From Lachnoclostridium phytofermentans ISDg (GTDB taxonomy: Bacteria; Bacillota; Clostridia; Lachnospirales; Lachnospiraceae): DNA of 64,000 nucleotides. Below, one piece after another: positions 38,326 through 47,676 of this stretch. The notes under the pieces are model-generated. The model was given only the letters and a program-made list of their open reading frames with translations. It was not told the DNA's origin and searched no databases. The first letter of the stretch is position 1, and each line of letters opens with the position of its first letter. The position numbers were made by a program, and so were the translations under genes. The DNA is taken from contig NC_010001.1 of assembly GCF_000018685.1 (NCBI RefSeq), forward strand, positions 266,001-330,000. Reading direction: 5' to 3'.

Positions 38326-40554
38326 ATGGCAGAAGAGTTAAAAGGATATGTAGAGAGAATTGTATATCGAAATGCTGAAAATGGTTATACTGTACTAAGT
38401 CTCTCCGCAGAGGAAGATGAAGTGACCTGCGTTGGCACATTTTCTTTTGTGAATGAAGGAGAATATCTTTCTTTAACCGGTAGCTATACTGCACATCCAT
38501 TGTATGGTGAGCAATTTCAGGTGAGCTCCTATGAGATGAAGGAGCCAGAGGACTTACTATCGATCGAACGTTACTTAGGGTCCGGTGCAATCAAAGGAGT
38601 AGGAACCGCATTAGCCGCACGTATTGTTCGTAAATTTAAAGAAAAAACATTTGTGATTATTGAAGAAGAACCGGAACGTCTTTCTGAAGTGAAGGGGATC
38701 AGTGATAAGTTAGCAAGAGAGATTTACAGGCAGTTTTCCGAAAAGAGAGAGATGAGAAGTGCTATGCTATTTCTTCAACAATATGGCATCTCCTTAAATC
38801 TTGCAGTAAAAATCTATAAGCAGTATGGAGAGCGTATGTATGAGGTTATAAAAGAGAATCCATATCGCTTGGCAGAAGATATTAGTGGAGTAGGTTTTAA
38901 GATTGCAGATGAAATCGCCTCTAGGATAGGAATTCGAACTGACTCAGACTATCGCGTAAAAGCAGGTATCCTTTATAACTTATTGCTTGCAAGCGGTAAC
39001 GGACATGTATATCTTCCAATGCATAGTTTGGTAGGTAAAACCTGTGAGATGCTTATGGTGGAAGCAGATACGGTTAAGAGGCACATTACCTCTCTCGCTC
39101 TTGAAAAAAAGCTGGTAGTAAAAGAATCAGGGGAAGAACAGCATGTTTATAGTACATCTTTTTACTATATGGAGTTAAATGTTGCGAATATGCTTTCTGA
39201 TCTTAGTATATCCTATGATATCTCCCCAGCTCAAGTTGAAACGAGACTTGCAAAAATTGAACAGGAAACAAATCTGGAGCTAGATGAAATGCAACGCTAT
39301 GCTGTGATGGAGGCTGTCCGCAGCGGGTTATTAATTATAACCGGTGGTCCTGGTACTGGTAAAACTACAACCATTAATACAATACTTCGCTTTTTTGAAG
39401 CAGAAGGGATGGATATGCTTCTAGCAGCGCCTACTGGACGAGCTGCAAAGCGTATGAAAGAAACGACTGGTTATGAAGCAAGTACGATCCATCGTTTATT
39501 GGAGCTTACGAAGGGAATGGACGATAAGGATGGTAGGATGAGCTTTGAACGTAACGAGCTAAATCCTCTTGAGGCGGATGTGATTATCATCGATGAGATG
39601 TCGATGGTTGACATCTCGTTAATGCATTCTTTATTAAAAGCGATTACGGTTGGCACCAGAATAATCTTAGTTGGTGACGTTAACCAGTTACCTAGCGTTG
39701 GACCGGGTAATGTACTGCGAGATATGATTGAATCGAAGGCATTTCCAGTTGTTATGCTAAAAAAGATTTTTAGGCAGGCATCCGAAAGTGATATTATCGT
39801 AAATGCTCATAAGATCAATTCCGGAGAACATATTACCTTGGATAATAAGAGTAAGGATTTCTTTTTGCTAAAAAGAGATGATGTTAATGTAATTATTAGC
39901 GTAATTATCTCTCTAGTTCGCGATAAGATGCCCAAGTACGTGAATGCTTCTGTTTACGATATTCAAGTACTTACGCCGATGCGAAAAGGAGAACTTGGTG
40001 TAGAAAGATTGAATCAAGTATTACAACAGTATCTAAACCCTTCCTCCCAGGAGAAAAAGGAAAAGGAACATTTCGGTGGAATCTTTCGTGAGGGTGATAA
40101 GGTTATGCAGGTGAAGAACAATTATCAAATCGCCTGGGAGACCAAAAGCCGTTATGGTATTACAATTGATAGTGGGACTGGTGTATTTAACGGCGATACA
40201 GGAGTAATTAAAGAAATTAATCTTTTTGCAGAGGAGTTAACGGTAGAGTTTGATGAAGGACGTCTGGTTACCTATCCATTTAGTCAATTAGAGGAATTAG
40301 AACTGGCTTATGCAGTGACGATTCACAAATCACAGGGTAGTGAATACCCAGCGGTTGTTCTACCTATATACAGTGGGCCAAGGATGTTATTTAACCGAAA
40401 CCTTTTATATACAGCGGTTACAAGAGCAAAGCAATGCGTTACTATCGTTGGTAGTGATAATATGGTGCAGTCAATGATTGATAACGAAAGTGAGTTAAAG
40501 CGTTATTCGGGTTTACAGTCTAGAATTATGGAAAGGAAGCAAATATTAAGCTAG
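38326..40554 (+). CDS. recD2: RecD2-type ATP-dependent DNA helicase
   Basis: A 742-residue superfamily 1B helicase that moves 5'-3' and helps replication forks and mismatch or double-strand repair. It has the RecD2 N-terminal OB and helix-hairpin-helix region (residues 1-200), Walker A (TGGPGTGKTTT, about 338-348), Walker B (VIIIDEMSM) and the C-terminal UvrD-like motifs (AVTIHKSQGSEYPAVVLP, LLYTAVTRAKQ). Length is typical of RecD2 (about 720-800) and there is no recBC here. GAAAGGAAGAG precedes the ATG. Confidence 0.95.
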   Translation: MAEELKGYVERIVYRNAENGYTVLSLSAEEDEVTCVGTFSFVNEGEYLSLTGSYTAHPLYGEQFQVSSYEMKEPEDLLSIERYLGSGAIKGVGTALAARIVRKFKEKTFVIIEEEPERLSEVKGISDKLAREIYRQFSEKREMRSAMLFLQQYGISLNLAVKIYKQYGERMYEVIKENPYRLAEDISGVGFKIADEIASRIGIRTDSDYRVKAGILYNLLLASGNGHVYLPMHSLVGKTCEMLMVEADTVKRHITSLALEKKLVVKESGEEQHVYSTSFYYMELNVANMLSDLSISYDISPAQVETRLAKIEQETNLELDEMQRYAVMEAVRSGLLIITGGPGTGKTTTINTILRFFEAEGMDMLLAAPTGRAAKRMKETTGYEASTIHRLLELTKGMDDKDGRMSFERNELNPLEADVIIIDEMSMVDISLMHSLLKAITVGTRIILVGDVNQLPSVGPGNVLRDMIESKAFPVVMLKKIFRQASESDIIVNAHKINSGEHITLDNKSKDFFLLKRDDVNVIISVIISLVRDKMPKYVNASVYDIQVLTPMRKGELGVERLNQVLQQYLNPSSQEKKEKEHFGGIFREGDKVMQVKNNYQIAWETKSRYGITIDSGTGVFNGDTGVIKEINLFAEELTVEFDEGRLVTYPFSQLEELELAYAVTIHKSQGSEYPAVVLPIYSGPRMLFNRNLLYTAVTRAKQCVTIVGSDNMVQSMIDNESELKRYSGLQSRIMERKQILS

Positions 40555-40744
40555 TTTTCAAAAAAGTGGTGCATATGGTAGTTTCATAGTGTATAATAAT
40601 TTTAATGAAGATAGGAAATTGAAAAGTCAAATGAAATAAGACAATTAACCACTTCATCTTATTAAGCACAAAGATGCATCATAATGTATCTATTGTTGGA
40701 TGAACGGCGCAAGGTAGCGCCTATTATATTAGGAGGGGTTCCTT

Positions 40745-41665
40745 ATGAATAAGACTACATTAGTAATTATGGCAGCAGGTATTGGTAGCCGTTACGGAGG
40801 AGGAATCAAGCAGCTTGAAAAAGTCGGACCAAGCGGCGAGATAATTATGGATTACTCTATCTATGATGCGATAGAAGCGGGATTTAGCAAAGTCGTATTT
40901 ATTATTCGTCATGACCTTGAGAAGGATTTTAAAGAAATCATCGGAAGTCGTATTGAGAAAGAAATCGAAGTAGAGTATGTATATCAGGAACTTGATAAAC
41001 TTCCAGCAGGTTTTTCAAAACCAGAAGACCGTACAAAACCATGGGGTACTGGACAGGCTGTATTGTGTTGCAAGGGTGTAGTAAATGAACCATTTGCAGT
41101 TATTAATGCTGATGACTATTATGGAAAAGAAGCGTTTGTAAAGGTTCAGAATTTCTTAAGAAATGTCGATACTTATAACAAGGAGAATGAATACTGTATG
41201 GCAGGATTTGTTCTTGGTAATACCTTAAGTGACAATGGTATTGTAACAAGAGGTGTATGTAATGTAGATGAATCTGGTTACTTATCCCATGTAGAGGAAA
41301 CCTTTGGGATTGAGAAACAGGGTGATGTAGCAGTTGGTAAGGATGGCAATGGTAATCCTGTAACGATTACATTAGATAGTTCTGTATCTATGAACATGTG
41401 GGGATTTATACCAAACTTCCTACAAGAGTTAGAAACTGGATTTATTGACTTTTTACAAGGCCTTGATAAAAATAATACAAAAGCAGAATACCTATTACCA
41501 AATGTTGTTGGCAAGATGGTGTCAGAAGATAGAGCGAAAGTAAAGGTATTAAGAACAAACGATAAATGGTTTGGAGTAACTTACAAAGAAGATAAACAGT
41601 TAGTAGTAGACTCCATTCTTGAATTAATTGCACAGGGTAAATATCCTAATAAATTATTCAATTAG
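40745..41665 (+). CDS. NTP-transferase family sugar-phosphate nucleotidyltransferase-like protein
   Basis: A 306-residue protein with the nucleotidyltransferase loop TLVIMAAGIGSRYGGGIKQ at the N-terminus and the catalytic-metal region FAVINADDYYG near residue 120. This is the fold that activates sugar-1-phosphates with NTP for envelope glycan synthesis. The N-terminal loop differs from RmlA and GalU, and the family is usually annotated only broadly in Clostridia. AGGAGG lies 8 nt before the ATG; a small hairpin GGCGC/GCGCC is located upstream (40704-40718). No sugar pathway genes are adjacent, so the substrate is open. Confidence 0.8.
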   Translation: MNKTTLVIMAAGIGSRYGGGIKQLEKVGPSGEIIMDYSIYDAIEAGFSKVVFIIRHDLEKDFKEIIGSRIEKEIEVEYVYQELDKLPAGFSKPEDRTKPWGTGQAVLCCKGVVNEPFAVINADDYYGKEAFVKVQNFLRNVDTYNKENEYCMAGFVLGNTLSDNGIVTRGVCNVDESGYLSHVEETFGIEKQGDVAVGKDGNGNPVTITLDSSVSMNMWGFIPNFLQELETGFIDFLQGLDKNNTKAEYLLPNVVGKMVSEDRAKVKVLRTNDKWFGVTYKEDKQLVVDSILELIAQGKYPNKLFN

Positions 41666-41687
41666 TTTAGATAGAAGGTGAAAACCT

Positions 41688-42425
41688 GTGTGGAGAATGG
41701 TATGGAGAGAAATATTGGATGCTGTTTATCCAAAGCGATGTCCGATTTGTAATGAGATTTTAGTTCCGAAGGATCGAAAGATATGCAGTATTTGCAGTGA
41801 GGAGCTTCCTGTACTTATGGAACCTCGCTGCAAAAAATGCAGCAAACCTGTTTTAGCAGAAGAACAAGAATATTGTTTTGACTGTGTTAAGAAGCAGCAT
41901 CATTATACGAGAGGATTTGCTTGTTTTCTTTACAATGAAAAATTAAAGAAATCTCTAAGTGAGTTTAAGTATCACGCAAAAAAAGAATATGCAGAGTTTT
42001 ATGTAGACTACATGGTATCAAACCTTGGAGATTGGATATATAAAACGAAGGCAGAAGTGCTAATACCGATTCCTTTACATAAAAACAAATATAAGCAAAG
42101 AGGATTTAATCAGGCTCAGTTGTTGGCCGAAGGACTATCAAAGGCACTTTCTATTCCAGTGGATACCAAACTTCTGGTACGAACCATGGATACAAAACCA
42201 CAAAAAAAGCTAGATAACAAAGAACGAATGAAAAATCTGGAGAAGGCATTCTCTGTTTCAACAAATGTCAAAAAGTCAGAGGAGTTGTTCCCATACAAAC
42301 GTGTGATACTAGTTGATGATATCTACACGACAGGAAGTACAATTGAAGCGTGTACGAATGTATTACAAAAGGCTGGATGCCTTGAAGTATTCTTTGTTAC
42401 GGTTTGTATAGGCAACGGATTCTGA
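41688..42425 (+). CDS. comFC: ComF family phosphoribosyltransferase-like protein
   Basis: A 245-residue protein with an N-terminal zinc-ribbon (CPICNEIL, CSIC, CKKC, YCFDC) and a C-terminal phosphoribosyltransferase fold whose PRPP loop reads VILVDDIYTTGSTI. ComFC is needed for DNA uptake in competent bacteria and may handle incoming single-stranded DNA. The start is GTG (41688) or the ATG three codons on. It begins 22 nt after the nucleotidyltransferase gene and is followed by yvyF, the classic comF-yvyF order. comFA is not adjacent. Confidence 0.92.
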   Translation: MWRMVWREILDAVYPKRCPICNEILVPKDRKICSICSEELPVLMEPRCKKCSKPVLAEEQEYCFDCVKKQHHYTRGFACFLYNEKLKKSLSEFKYHAKKEYAEFYVDYMVSNLGDWIYKTKAEVLIPIPLHKNKYKQRGFNQAQLLAEGLSKALSIPVDTKLLVRTMDTKPQKKLDNKERMKNLEKAFSVSTNVKKSEELFPYKRVILVDDIYTTGSTIEACTNVLQKAGCLEVFFVTVCIGNGF

Positions 42426-42451
42426 GAAATGGGTCACACGGTAAATTTTTG

Positions 42452-42489
42452 CTGTCGCCCCAATACGCAGAATTGCGACAGAATGGAGG
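42452..42489 (+). promoter_or_regulatory. motility 5'-UTR element, copy 2 (yvyF)
   Basis: CTGTCGC (42452-42458) pairs with GCGACAG (42475-42481), then AATGGAGG (42482-42489), then 6 nt to the ATG. It matches the flhP element in stem sequence, order and spacing, while the loop middle differs. Confidence 0.75.
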
Positions 42490-42495
42490 TTTAAT

Positions 42496-42897
42496 ATGGA
42501 CGTAAGAAATTGTAGAAGTTGTGGAAAATTATTTAATTATCTCAGTGGGGTTCAATTTTGTCCTGCTTGTATGCGTGAATTAGATAAAAAGTTCGAAGTC
42601 GTAAAAAACTACATATATGACAATCCTAAAGCAAACATTCAGGAAGTGGCGGAAGTAAATGAAGTAACTGTGCAACAACTTAGACAATGGGTTCGTGAGG
42701 AGAGACTTGCATTTTCGGAGGATTCTTTGGTAGGCCTAGAGTGCGAAAATTGTGGTACTATGATCCGCACCGGACGTTTTTGCAATTTGTGCAAAGATAA
42801 GTTAGTAAATACACTTGGAAGCGCATATAAAACAGACGATCCAAAGGGATCAAAAGATTATCGAGATCACGCTAAAATGCGTTTCTTAGATAACTAA
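42496..42897 (+). CDS. yvyF: flagellar operon protein YvyF (TIGR03826 type)
   Basis: A 133-residue protein with two zinc-ribbon-like pairs, CRSCGKLF...CPAC at the N-terminus and CENCGTMIRTGRFCNLC at the C-terminus. A MerR/MarR-like helix-turn-helix (NIQEVAEVNEVTVQQLRQWVREERL) lies between them. It belongs to the YvyF family found beside comF and flgM in Bacillus and thought to regulate motility. Here no flgM follows; a terminator does. Expression may be tuned by the hairpin next to its ribosome binding site. Confidence 0.88.
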   Translation: MDVRNCRSCGKLFNYLSGVQFCPACMRELDKKFEVVKNYIYDNPKANIQEVAEVNEVTVQQLRQWVREERLAFSEDSLVGLECENCGTMIRTGRFCNLCKDKLVNTLGSAYKTDDPKGSKDYRDHAKMRFLDN

Positions 42898-42919
42898 TAC
42901 CTCCATGGGGACATAAAGA

Positions 42920-42977
42920 AGCAGTTGGAATAATGAGAGTGGAACAATCTCTTAACTTATTCTGGCTGCTATTTTTA
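42920..42977 (+). terminator. terminator of yvyF
   Basis: AGCAG/CTGCT, GGAATAA/TTATTC and GAGA/TCTC form a stepped stem, followed by ATTTTTAATT. A GCGAAGC-family hairpin follows at 42988-43022. Confidence 0.65.
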
Positions 42978-43125
42978 ATTATTCATAACAAGGAAAAGTG
43001 TGCGAAGTGATTTTCCTTTATAAATCAAAAAATTTTGCAGCCGCCTGGAAAATGTTTTCGAAGGCTTGATGGAGAGATATTTTATAATTACATATCATAA
43101 GAAGGTTTGGAACCTTTTTGGATGT

Positions 43126-43176
43126 CAAAAAAAGCGTTGATGTAAGTGTATGTAGACACACTCGCACCAACGCTTT
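43126..43176 (-). terminator. terminator of the S1-domain gene
   Basis: AAAGCGTTG (43131-43139) pairs with CAACGCTTT (43168-43176), with GTGT/ACAC inside. The minus strand then has a T run. The flank TATAGAACC recurs beside the hairpin at 47570. Confidence 0.7.
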
Positions 43177-43185
43177 CTATAGAAC

Positions 43186-44025
43186 CTATACTATTTGAAT
43201 TCCATCCTCTAAAATCTTAATTTTATTATCTTTCATCAGACGACCAATAGCTCGTTTGAATGCATTCTTGCTTAGGTTAAATTCCTTCTTAATTGCATCT
43301 GGTTCGGATTTGTCATGGAATGGAAGGAAACCACCTGCAGCAGTTAACTTCTCATAGATTATCTCAGCATCGGAATCAAGCTGTAAGTAAGTCTTTTCGC
43401 GTAGACTTAGGTCAAGCTTACCGTCTGCTTGTACCATAGTAACACGTGCGGTAACCGTTTCACCTGGATTTAATTTCGTGTGTAGTTCCTTATTTGGGAT
43501 AAGAGCTGAATATTTATTATCAACTGCAACAAATGCACCAAAGGCAGGAATGATTTCATAAACGATACCAGTAACCTTATCATCCTTTCCATAAGGTGAG
43601 TCTGTTTGCAACATGTCATAAATCTTCATGGTTGCACAAAGGCGTTTACTCTTATCAATATAAAGGCTTACAAGAACTTCTTCATCTGCTATAACAGGAT
43701 GAGTCTGTTCTTTAAATGGTAAGAATAAATCTTTTGCAATTCCCCAATCTAAGAAGGCACCAATCGTGGTAACCTCTTTTACTTTTAATACGGCAATTTC
43801 TTTTAATGTTAGCTTTGGAGTAGTTTGTGTTGCGATTGGACGGTCTTCTGAGTCCTTATATACAAAGACAGAAAGTTGATCTCCGATCTTTGTTCCTGCT
43901 GCAACTTGGTTTTTTGGTAGCAGAATGGTATCTTCTTTTCTAGAATTATCGTTGTCTGCTAGATAAACACCAAAATCCGTCGTTTTAGCAACGGTAAGTG
44001 TTTGGATTTTTCCTAATTGAATCAT
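43186..44025 (-). CDS. cvfB: CvfB-like S1 RNA-binding protein
   Basis: A 279-residue protein built of S1/OB-fold modules (LGKIQTLTVAKTTDFGVYLAD, AVLKVKEVTTIGAFLDWG, GIVYEIIPAFGAFVAVD) and a C-terminal winged-helix segment (IKKEFNLSKNAFKRAIGRLMKDNKI). This is the layout of CvfB (YitL), an RNA-binding regulator first described in Staphylococcus. It should act on mRNA in the cytoplasm. The start has GAAAGGAA upstream. It is 12 nt downstream of the thioesterase gene on the same strand, so the two are likely co-transcribed. Confidence 0.9.
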   Translation of the reverse strand: MIQLGKIQTLTVAKTTDFGVYLADNDNSRKEDTILLPKNQVAAGTKIGDQLSVFVYKDSEDRPIATQTTPKLTLKEIAVLKVKEVTTIGAFLDWGIAKDLFLPFKEQTHPVIADEEVLVSLYIDKSKRLCATMKIYDMLQTDSPYGKDDKVTGIVYEIIPAFGAFVAVDNKYSALIPNKELHTKLNPGETVTARVTMVQADGKLDLSLREKTYLQLDSDAEIIYEKLTAAGGFLPFHDKSEPDAIKKEFNLSKNAFKRAIGRLMKDNKIKILEDGIQIV

Positions 44026-44037
44026 AGTAATTCCTTT

Positions 44038-44751
44038 CTATACTGTAGTGCCATAAAAGGCAACGGTTACATAGGGTTGTCCTTCCTTATCGGAAAGAAC
44101 TATGGTAATACAATCGTTCGTTTTTGATATTTTGGGATAGATGATATCTCCCAAAAGGGCTGATTTTCGGTAATCTGCTCTCATTTGTGTTATTTGGAAA
44201 TTCTCATCGACATAATCGGTCGCCATTCGGATATACTGAGCATTGTTTACATGATTTAATACATCAATAAAAGAAGGCATTACCGTAAATGGAGTTAGGG
44301 AAGTTAATTCTTTTGGAACCCTAATTTTACGGTCAGCATACTCCATAGGATAAGCAGGTTCATTTCGATAAGCCTGATAATCCTCATCTGTAATCTTAAC
44401 CGGACGATTTAGATTCGTGTCCATGAGCACCCAAATTGAATTTGCCACGGCAGCAACTTCTTTTTTTTCATCATAAAGAATAAAATTACGATATCCATAG
44501 ATTCCATTATATTTATATGGCCATGTCCCAATGGTAATTTGTTCACCTATGGTAGGATAGCGGTTTATCACTAGTTGCCAAGAGCTCATAATCCATACTC
44601 GAGATCGCTTTGTTAATTCTTCGATACCGACACCTAAAGAATCCGATTGAAAATTAGAGCAATCTTGAAAATAGTTGATAATAGTTGACGCCGTCATAAC
44701 TTTATTATGGTCAACCTCACTGTATCTTACTCTGCTGTCAAAACTATACAT
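44038..44751 (-). CDS. acyl-ACP thioesterase
   Basis: A 237-residue double-hotdog thioesterase of the FatA/FatB-like bacterial family. The N-terminal MYSFDSRVRYSEVDHN and the region VWIMSSWQLVINRYPTIGEQITIGTWP are typical, and the second hotdog has DVLNHVNNAQYIRMA with the catalytic Asn-His pair. It releases free fatty acids from ACP and so sets chain length. I start at 44751 because GGAGG lies 8 nt upstream; an ATG five codons earlier overlaps that site. It leads the two-gene unit with cvfB. Confidence 0.88.
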   Translation of the reverse strand: MYSFDSRVRYSEVDHNKVMTASTIINYFQDCSNFQSDSLGVGIEELTKRSRVWIMSSWQLVINRYPTIGEQITIGTWPYKYNGIYGYRNFILYDEKKEVAAVANSIWVLMDTNLNRPVKITDEDYQAYRNEPAYPMEYADRKIRVPKELTSLTPFTVMPSFIDVLNHVNNAQYIRMATDYVDENFQITQMRADYRKSALLGDIIYPKISKTNDCITIVLSDKEGQPYVTVAFYGTTV

Positions 44752-45050
44752 AAGAAAAGCCTCCACTGAACACGATTATTCACATTATATCACGTTTCTT
44801 CCAAAAATAACAAGAGTAGAGAAATCAACTTCCGATAAGAATAAAAATGTGGTATAATGTACTTAACAAGTTTGGGCAGTGATATAAGAATATACGATAA
44901 GTATACCCAGTGCCGAATGAAGTGAGTGCATAGGAACGGCATAAGTTGCCGTATATCATTTGAGCTTGAGAATATGGTATAATAAAAAAGAAGTACATTC
45001 AAATTAATGAACAAACCCATCAAAAAGAAATGAAAAACAGGAGGTCTGGG

Positions 45051-46250
45051 ATGAACTACGTTAGAAAAATAAATATAGTATTTTTATTTACCATAACTAC
45101 TATATTTATATCAAACTTTATACCTTTTAGAGACTTCGTATCAAATGAAGCATTTTTACTATTAATATCTCAAGCAATCATAGCAGGACCTTCTATTGTA
45201 TTTTTAATCGTAGAAAGTAGGAGACAAAAGAGATTCTCAGATGGGTTGGAGATAAATTATTATTCTATGGGATATGGAACCGGGGAAGATAAAAAAAGCA
45301 TTCGCGAGCAACTTTGTTTTCACAAGGTATCGTTATCAAATGTGATATGGCTTATATTATTTACTATCTGTATTACACCAGCAATCAACTTTGTGAATGC
45401 CATATCACGTATGTTTTCAGTGGCAGCAATTAATGATACGATGTTAAATATAACTCAAAAAAATACTTATTTGTTTGCACTATTTTGTGTAGCTTTCGTA
45501 CCTTGTGTAATGGAAGAGATCGTATATCGAGGTTTATTTTATCAGGGATATCGAAGAGTGAATCCACTTGGAGCTGCATTTTTATCAGCCTTCTTATTTG
45601 GTATCTTGCATGGTAACTTGAATCAGTTCTGCTATGCTTTTGTTATGGGAATTGTATTTGCATTTGTAATAGAAGCAACAGATTCTATTCTTTCGACGAT
45701 GATAATTCACTTTATCATGAATGGTTGGTCGATTACCTTAGTTTATGCTATTCCAAGACTAATTGAATATTTAAGGAATATGGCAAATGATGCGATAGCA
45801 CGTGGTGACCAAGGATTAGCAGATTCTATTACGAAATTGATAGGTACGGATCAAGTTGATTTTAAGCAAGTACTTCAAGAGAGTGGTAATGCAGTGTTAT
45901 CGGATACGAATTTCATTGATATCTTAAGAACTTATGGTCTTACCGCTTTATTAGGTGGAGTATTAGCTTTTTTGATTTATCGTAAGATTGCAAAGAATAC
46001 TGGAAGATATGAATATATTAAAAGTCTATTTTCAAAGAATAAGGAGTATAGATTAGAAGGAAATCATTCTATTCCTGGCGATGAGTATAAAGGCGAAGGA
46101 AATCACTATATTTCTAGTGATGAGTATAAAGGCGAAGGGAAAGTAAAAGCTAGAGCCTTATTTACTCTCCCTCTTTTGATTGCAATCGCAATCTGTGTCT
46201 TTTTCTTAGTAATAAATGAACTCACCCTTCAGGGAATCATTAGCATGTAA
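45051..46250 (+). CDS. CPBP family intramembrane metalloprotease
   Basis: A 399-residue membrane protein with about eight hydrophobic segments. The Abi/CAAX (CPBP) motifs are clear: EEIVYRGLFYQGY (glutamates and arginine), LFGILHGNLNQF (first histidine) and a later IIHFIMNGW (second histidine). These are glutamic-type membrane proteases; in bacteria some act in bacteriocin immunity or surface-protein processing. The ATG at 45051 follows AGGAGG by 7 nt. Before the last helix a 42-bp coding repeat gives two copies of a DEYKGEGNH-type motif in a hydrophilic loop. Its 3' end overlaps yjfB by 11 nt. Confidence 0.9.
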   Translation: MNYVRKINIVFLFTITTIFISNFIPFRDFVSNEAFLLLISQAIIAGPSIVFLIVESRRQKRFSDGLEINYYSMGYGTGEDKKSIREQLCFHKVSLSNVIWLILFTICITPAINFVNAISRMFSVAAINDTMLNITQKNTYLFALFCVAFVPCVMEEIVYRGLFYQGYRRVNPLGAAFLSAFLFGILHGNLNQFCYAFVMGIVFAFVIEATDSILSTMIIHFIMNGWSITLVYAIPRLIEYLRNMANDAIARGDQGLADSITKLIGTDQVDFKQVLQESGNAVLSDTNFIDILRTYGLTALLGGVLAFLIYRKIAKNTGRYEYIKSLFSKNKEYRLEGNHSIPGDEYKGEGNHYISSDEYKGEGKVKARALFTLPLLIAIAICVFFLVINELTLQGIISM

Positions 46251-46416
46251 CGTCAATGGTTTGCCCAAGGTTTGGAGTTACGGATTGCTCCATTAACTTT
46301 GTGATGTTTTCACCCATCTCTTTTATGGAGCTTAGATTCATAGCTAACACAGCAGTGTTAACCTGAGTCATAAGATTTGCTTGGCTATTCGCCATGGATA
46401 AAGCAGCAATGTCCAT
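46240..46416 (-). CDS. YjfB-like putative motility protein
   Basis: A 58-residue protein matching the short YjfB family: MDIAALSMANSQANLMTQVNTAVLAMNLSSIKE then GENITKLMEQSVTPNLGQTIDV. The family is linked to flagellar bacteria and its role is unknown; in Bacillus the gene is under motility control. I start at 46416 because AAAGGTGG lies about 6 nt upstream; the longer ORF adds 17 unrelated residues. It is divergent from trxB and convergent with the protease gene, sharing 11 nt at the 3' ends. Confidence 0.8.
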   Translation of the reverse strand: MDIAALSMANSQANLMTQVNTAVLAMNLSSIKEMGENITKLMEQSVTPNLGQTIDVTC

Positions 46417-46519
46417 AGATATACCACCTTTCTGTGTTTGTACACATGGGTTACATCGACATAACAATAAGGAAACTTTAGCAATAAATTGCTTATTATA
46501 TAGTAAAGGAGTGTTGTAT

Positions 46520-47446
46520 ATGAATAAAATAATTCATGACCTGGCTATCATTGGTTCGGGTCCAGCAGGTTTAACTGCAAGTATTTATGCCTCAAGAGCA
46601 GAGTTAAATACCATAGTGATTGAAAAAGAACCAATGAGTGGAGGTCAAATCATCAATACGTATGAAGTGGATAACTATCCAGGAATTCCGGGTATTGGCG
46701 GATTTGATTTGGCAGTTAAATTTAGAGAACACAGTGATAAACTGGGTGCCACTCATGTTTATGGTGAAGTGAAGGCATTTGAAGTAGAGGATGGTATTAA
46801 GAAAATCGTCTTGGATAATGGAGAGGAATTTTACGCGAAATCACTTATTATTGCGACTGGAGCTGCGTCTCGTAAATTAGATGTTAAGGGAGAAGCAGAA
46901 CTACAAGGCATGGGAGTATCTTACTGTGCAACTTGTGATGGTGCATTCTTTAGAGGAAAAACCGTTGCAGTCGTAGGCGGTGGAGATGTGGCCGTAGAAG
47001 ATGCTATCTTTCTTGCGAGAATTTGTAAGGAAGTGCATGTAATTCATCGTAGAGATGAGTTTCGAGCAGCGAAAACATTTATTACAAAGTTATTATCTCT
47101 TGAGAATGTAACAGTTCATTGGAACAGTGTTGTCGATGAAATTGTTGGTACAGATGCTGTTAATGCAGTTAAGGTACGAAATGTTGCTACAGAAGAAACA
47201 TCAGAACTTAATGTGGATGGTGTATTTATTGCGGTTGGTAATGTACCGAATTCTGAAGTATATACACCTGCAGTTGCTGTTGATAGGGGTGGTTATATTA
47301 TTGCAGATGAAAGTTGCGAAACCAATGTTCCAGGTATATTCGCAGCAGGGGATATCCGTACAAAGGAACTTAGACAAGTAATTACTGCAGCATCCGATGG
47401 AGCGGTTGCGGTAACTGGTGTAGAGCGTTATTTAAATCACTTATAG
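46520..47446 (+). CDS. trxB: thioredoxin-disulfide reductase
   Basis: A 308-residue flavoenzyme that reduces thioredoxin with NADPH. The FAD site (IIGSGPAGLTASIYASRAEL), the redox CATC (Cys136 and Cys139) and the NADPH site (VAVVGGGDVAVEDAIFLA) are in order, and the C-terminal GIFAAGDIR is intact. I use the ATG at 46520 after AAAGGAGTG; the longer ORF from 46394 crosses the divergent yjfB promoter region. It has its own terminator at 47503. Confidence 0.95.
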   Translation: MNKIIHDLAIIGSGPAGLTASIYASRAELNTIVIEKEPMSGGQIINTYEVDNYPGIPGIGGFDLAVKFREHSDKLGATHVYGEVKAFEVEDGIKKIVLDNGEEFYAKSLIIATGAASRKLDVKGEAELQGMGVSYCATCDGAFFRGKTVAVVGGGDVAVEDAIFLARICKEVHVIHRRDEFRAAKTFITKLLSLENVTVHWNSVVDEIVGTDAVNAVKVRNVATEETSELNVDGVFIAVGNVPNSEVYTPAVAVDRGGYIIADESCETNVPGIFAAGDIRTKELRQVITAASDGAVAVTGVERYLNHL

Positions 47447-47502
47447 AAATAACAGCAATAAGGGATAAGGAATAAAAAATTAAATAAGAGATCAGAAGTT
47501 AT

Positions 47503-47558
47503 GATTGGAGAATGATTTAGGGCATAGTACTTCCCTATATTATTCTCCAATTTTATTT
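47503..47558 (+). terminator. terminator of trxB
   Basis: ATTGGAGAAT (47503-47512) pairs with ATTCTCCAAT (47542-47551), TAGGG pairs with CCCTA inside, and TTTATTTTA follows. Confidence 0.85.
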
Positions 47559-47569
47559 TAATACATAAA

Positions 47570-47676
47570 AAGAAGGTTGGGAATGTGTTAAATGATACAC
47601 ACCCCAACCTTTATTATAGAACCCAATATTCATTAATGACAAGATAAGTTTGTGAAGCGTAAATTTATCTTGTTCA
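47570..47676. repeat. two further hairpins: TATAGAACC-type and GCGAAGC-type
   Basis: AAGGTTGGG and CCAACCTTT with TGTGT/ACACA inside (about 47571-47605) is followed by TATAGAACC, as beside the cvfB terminator. Then CAAGATAA/TTATCTTG encloses a GTGAAGC tip (47640-47675). Confidence 0.6.
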
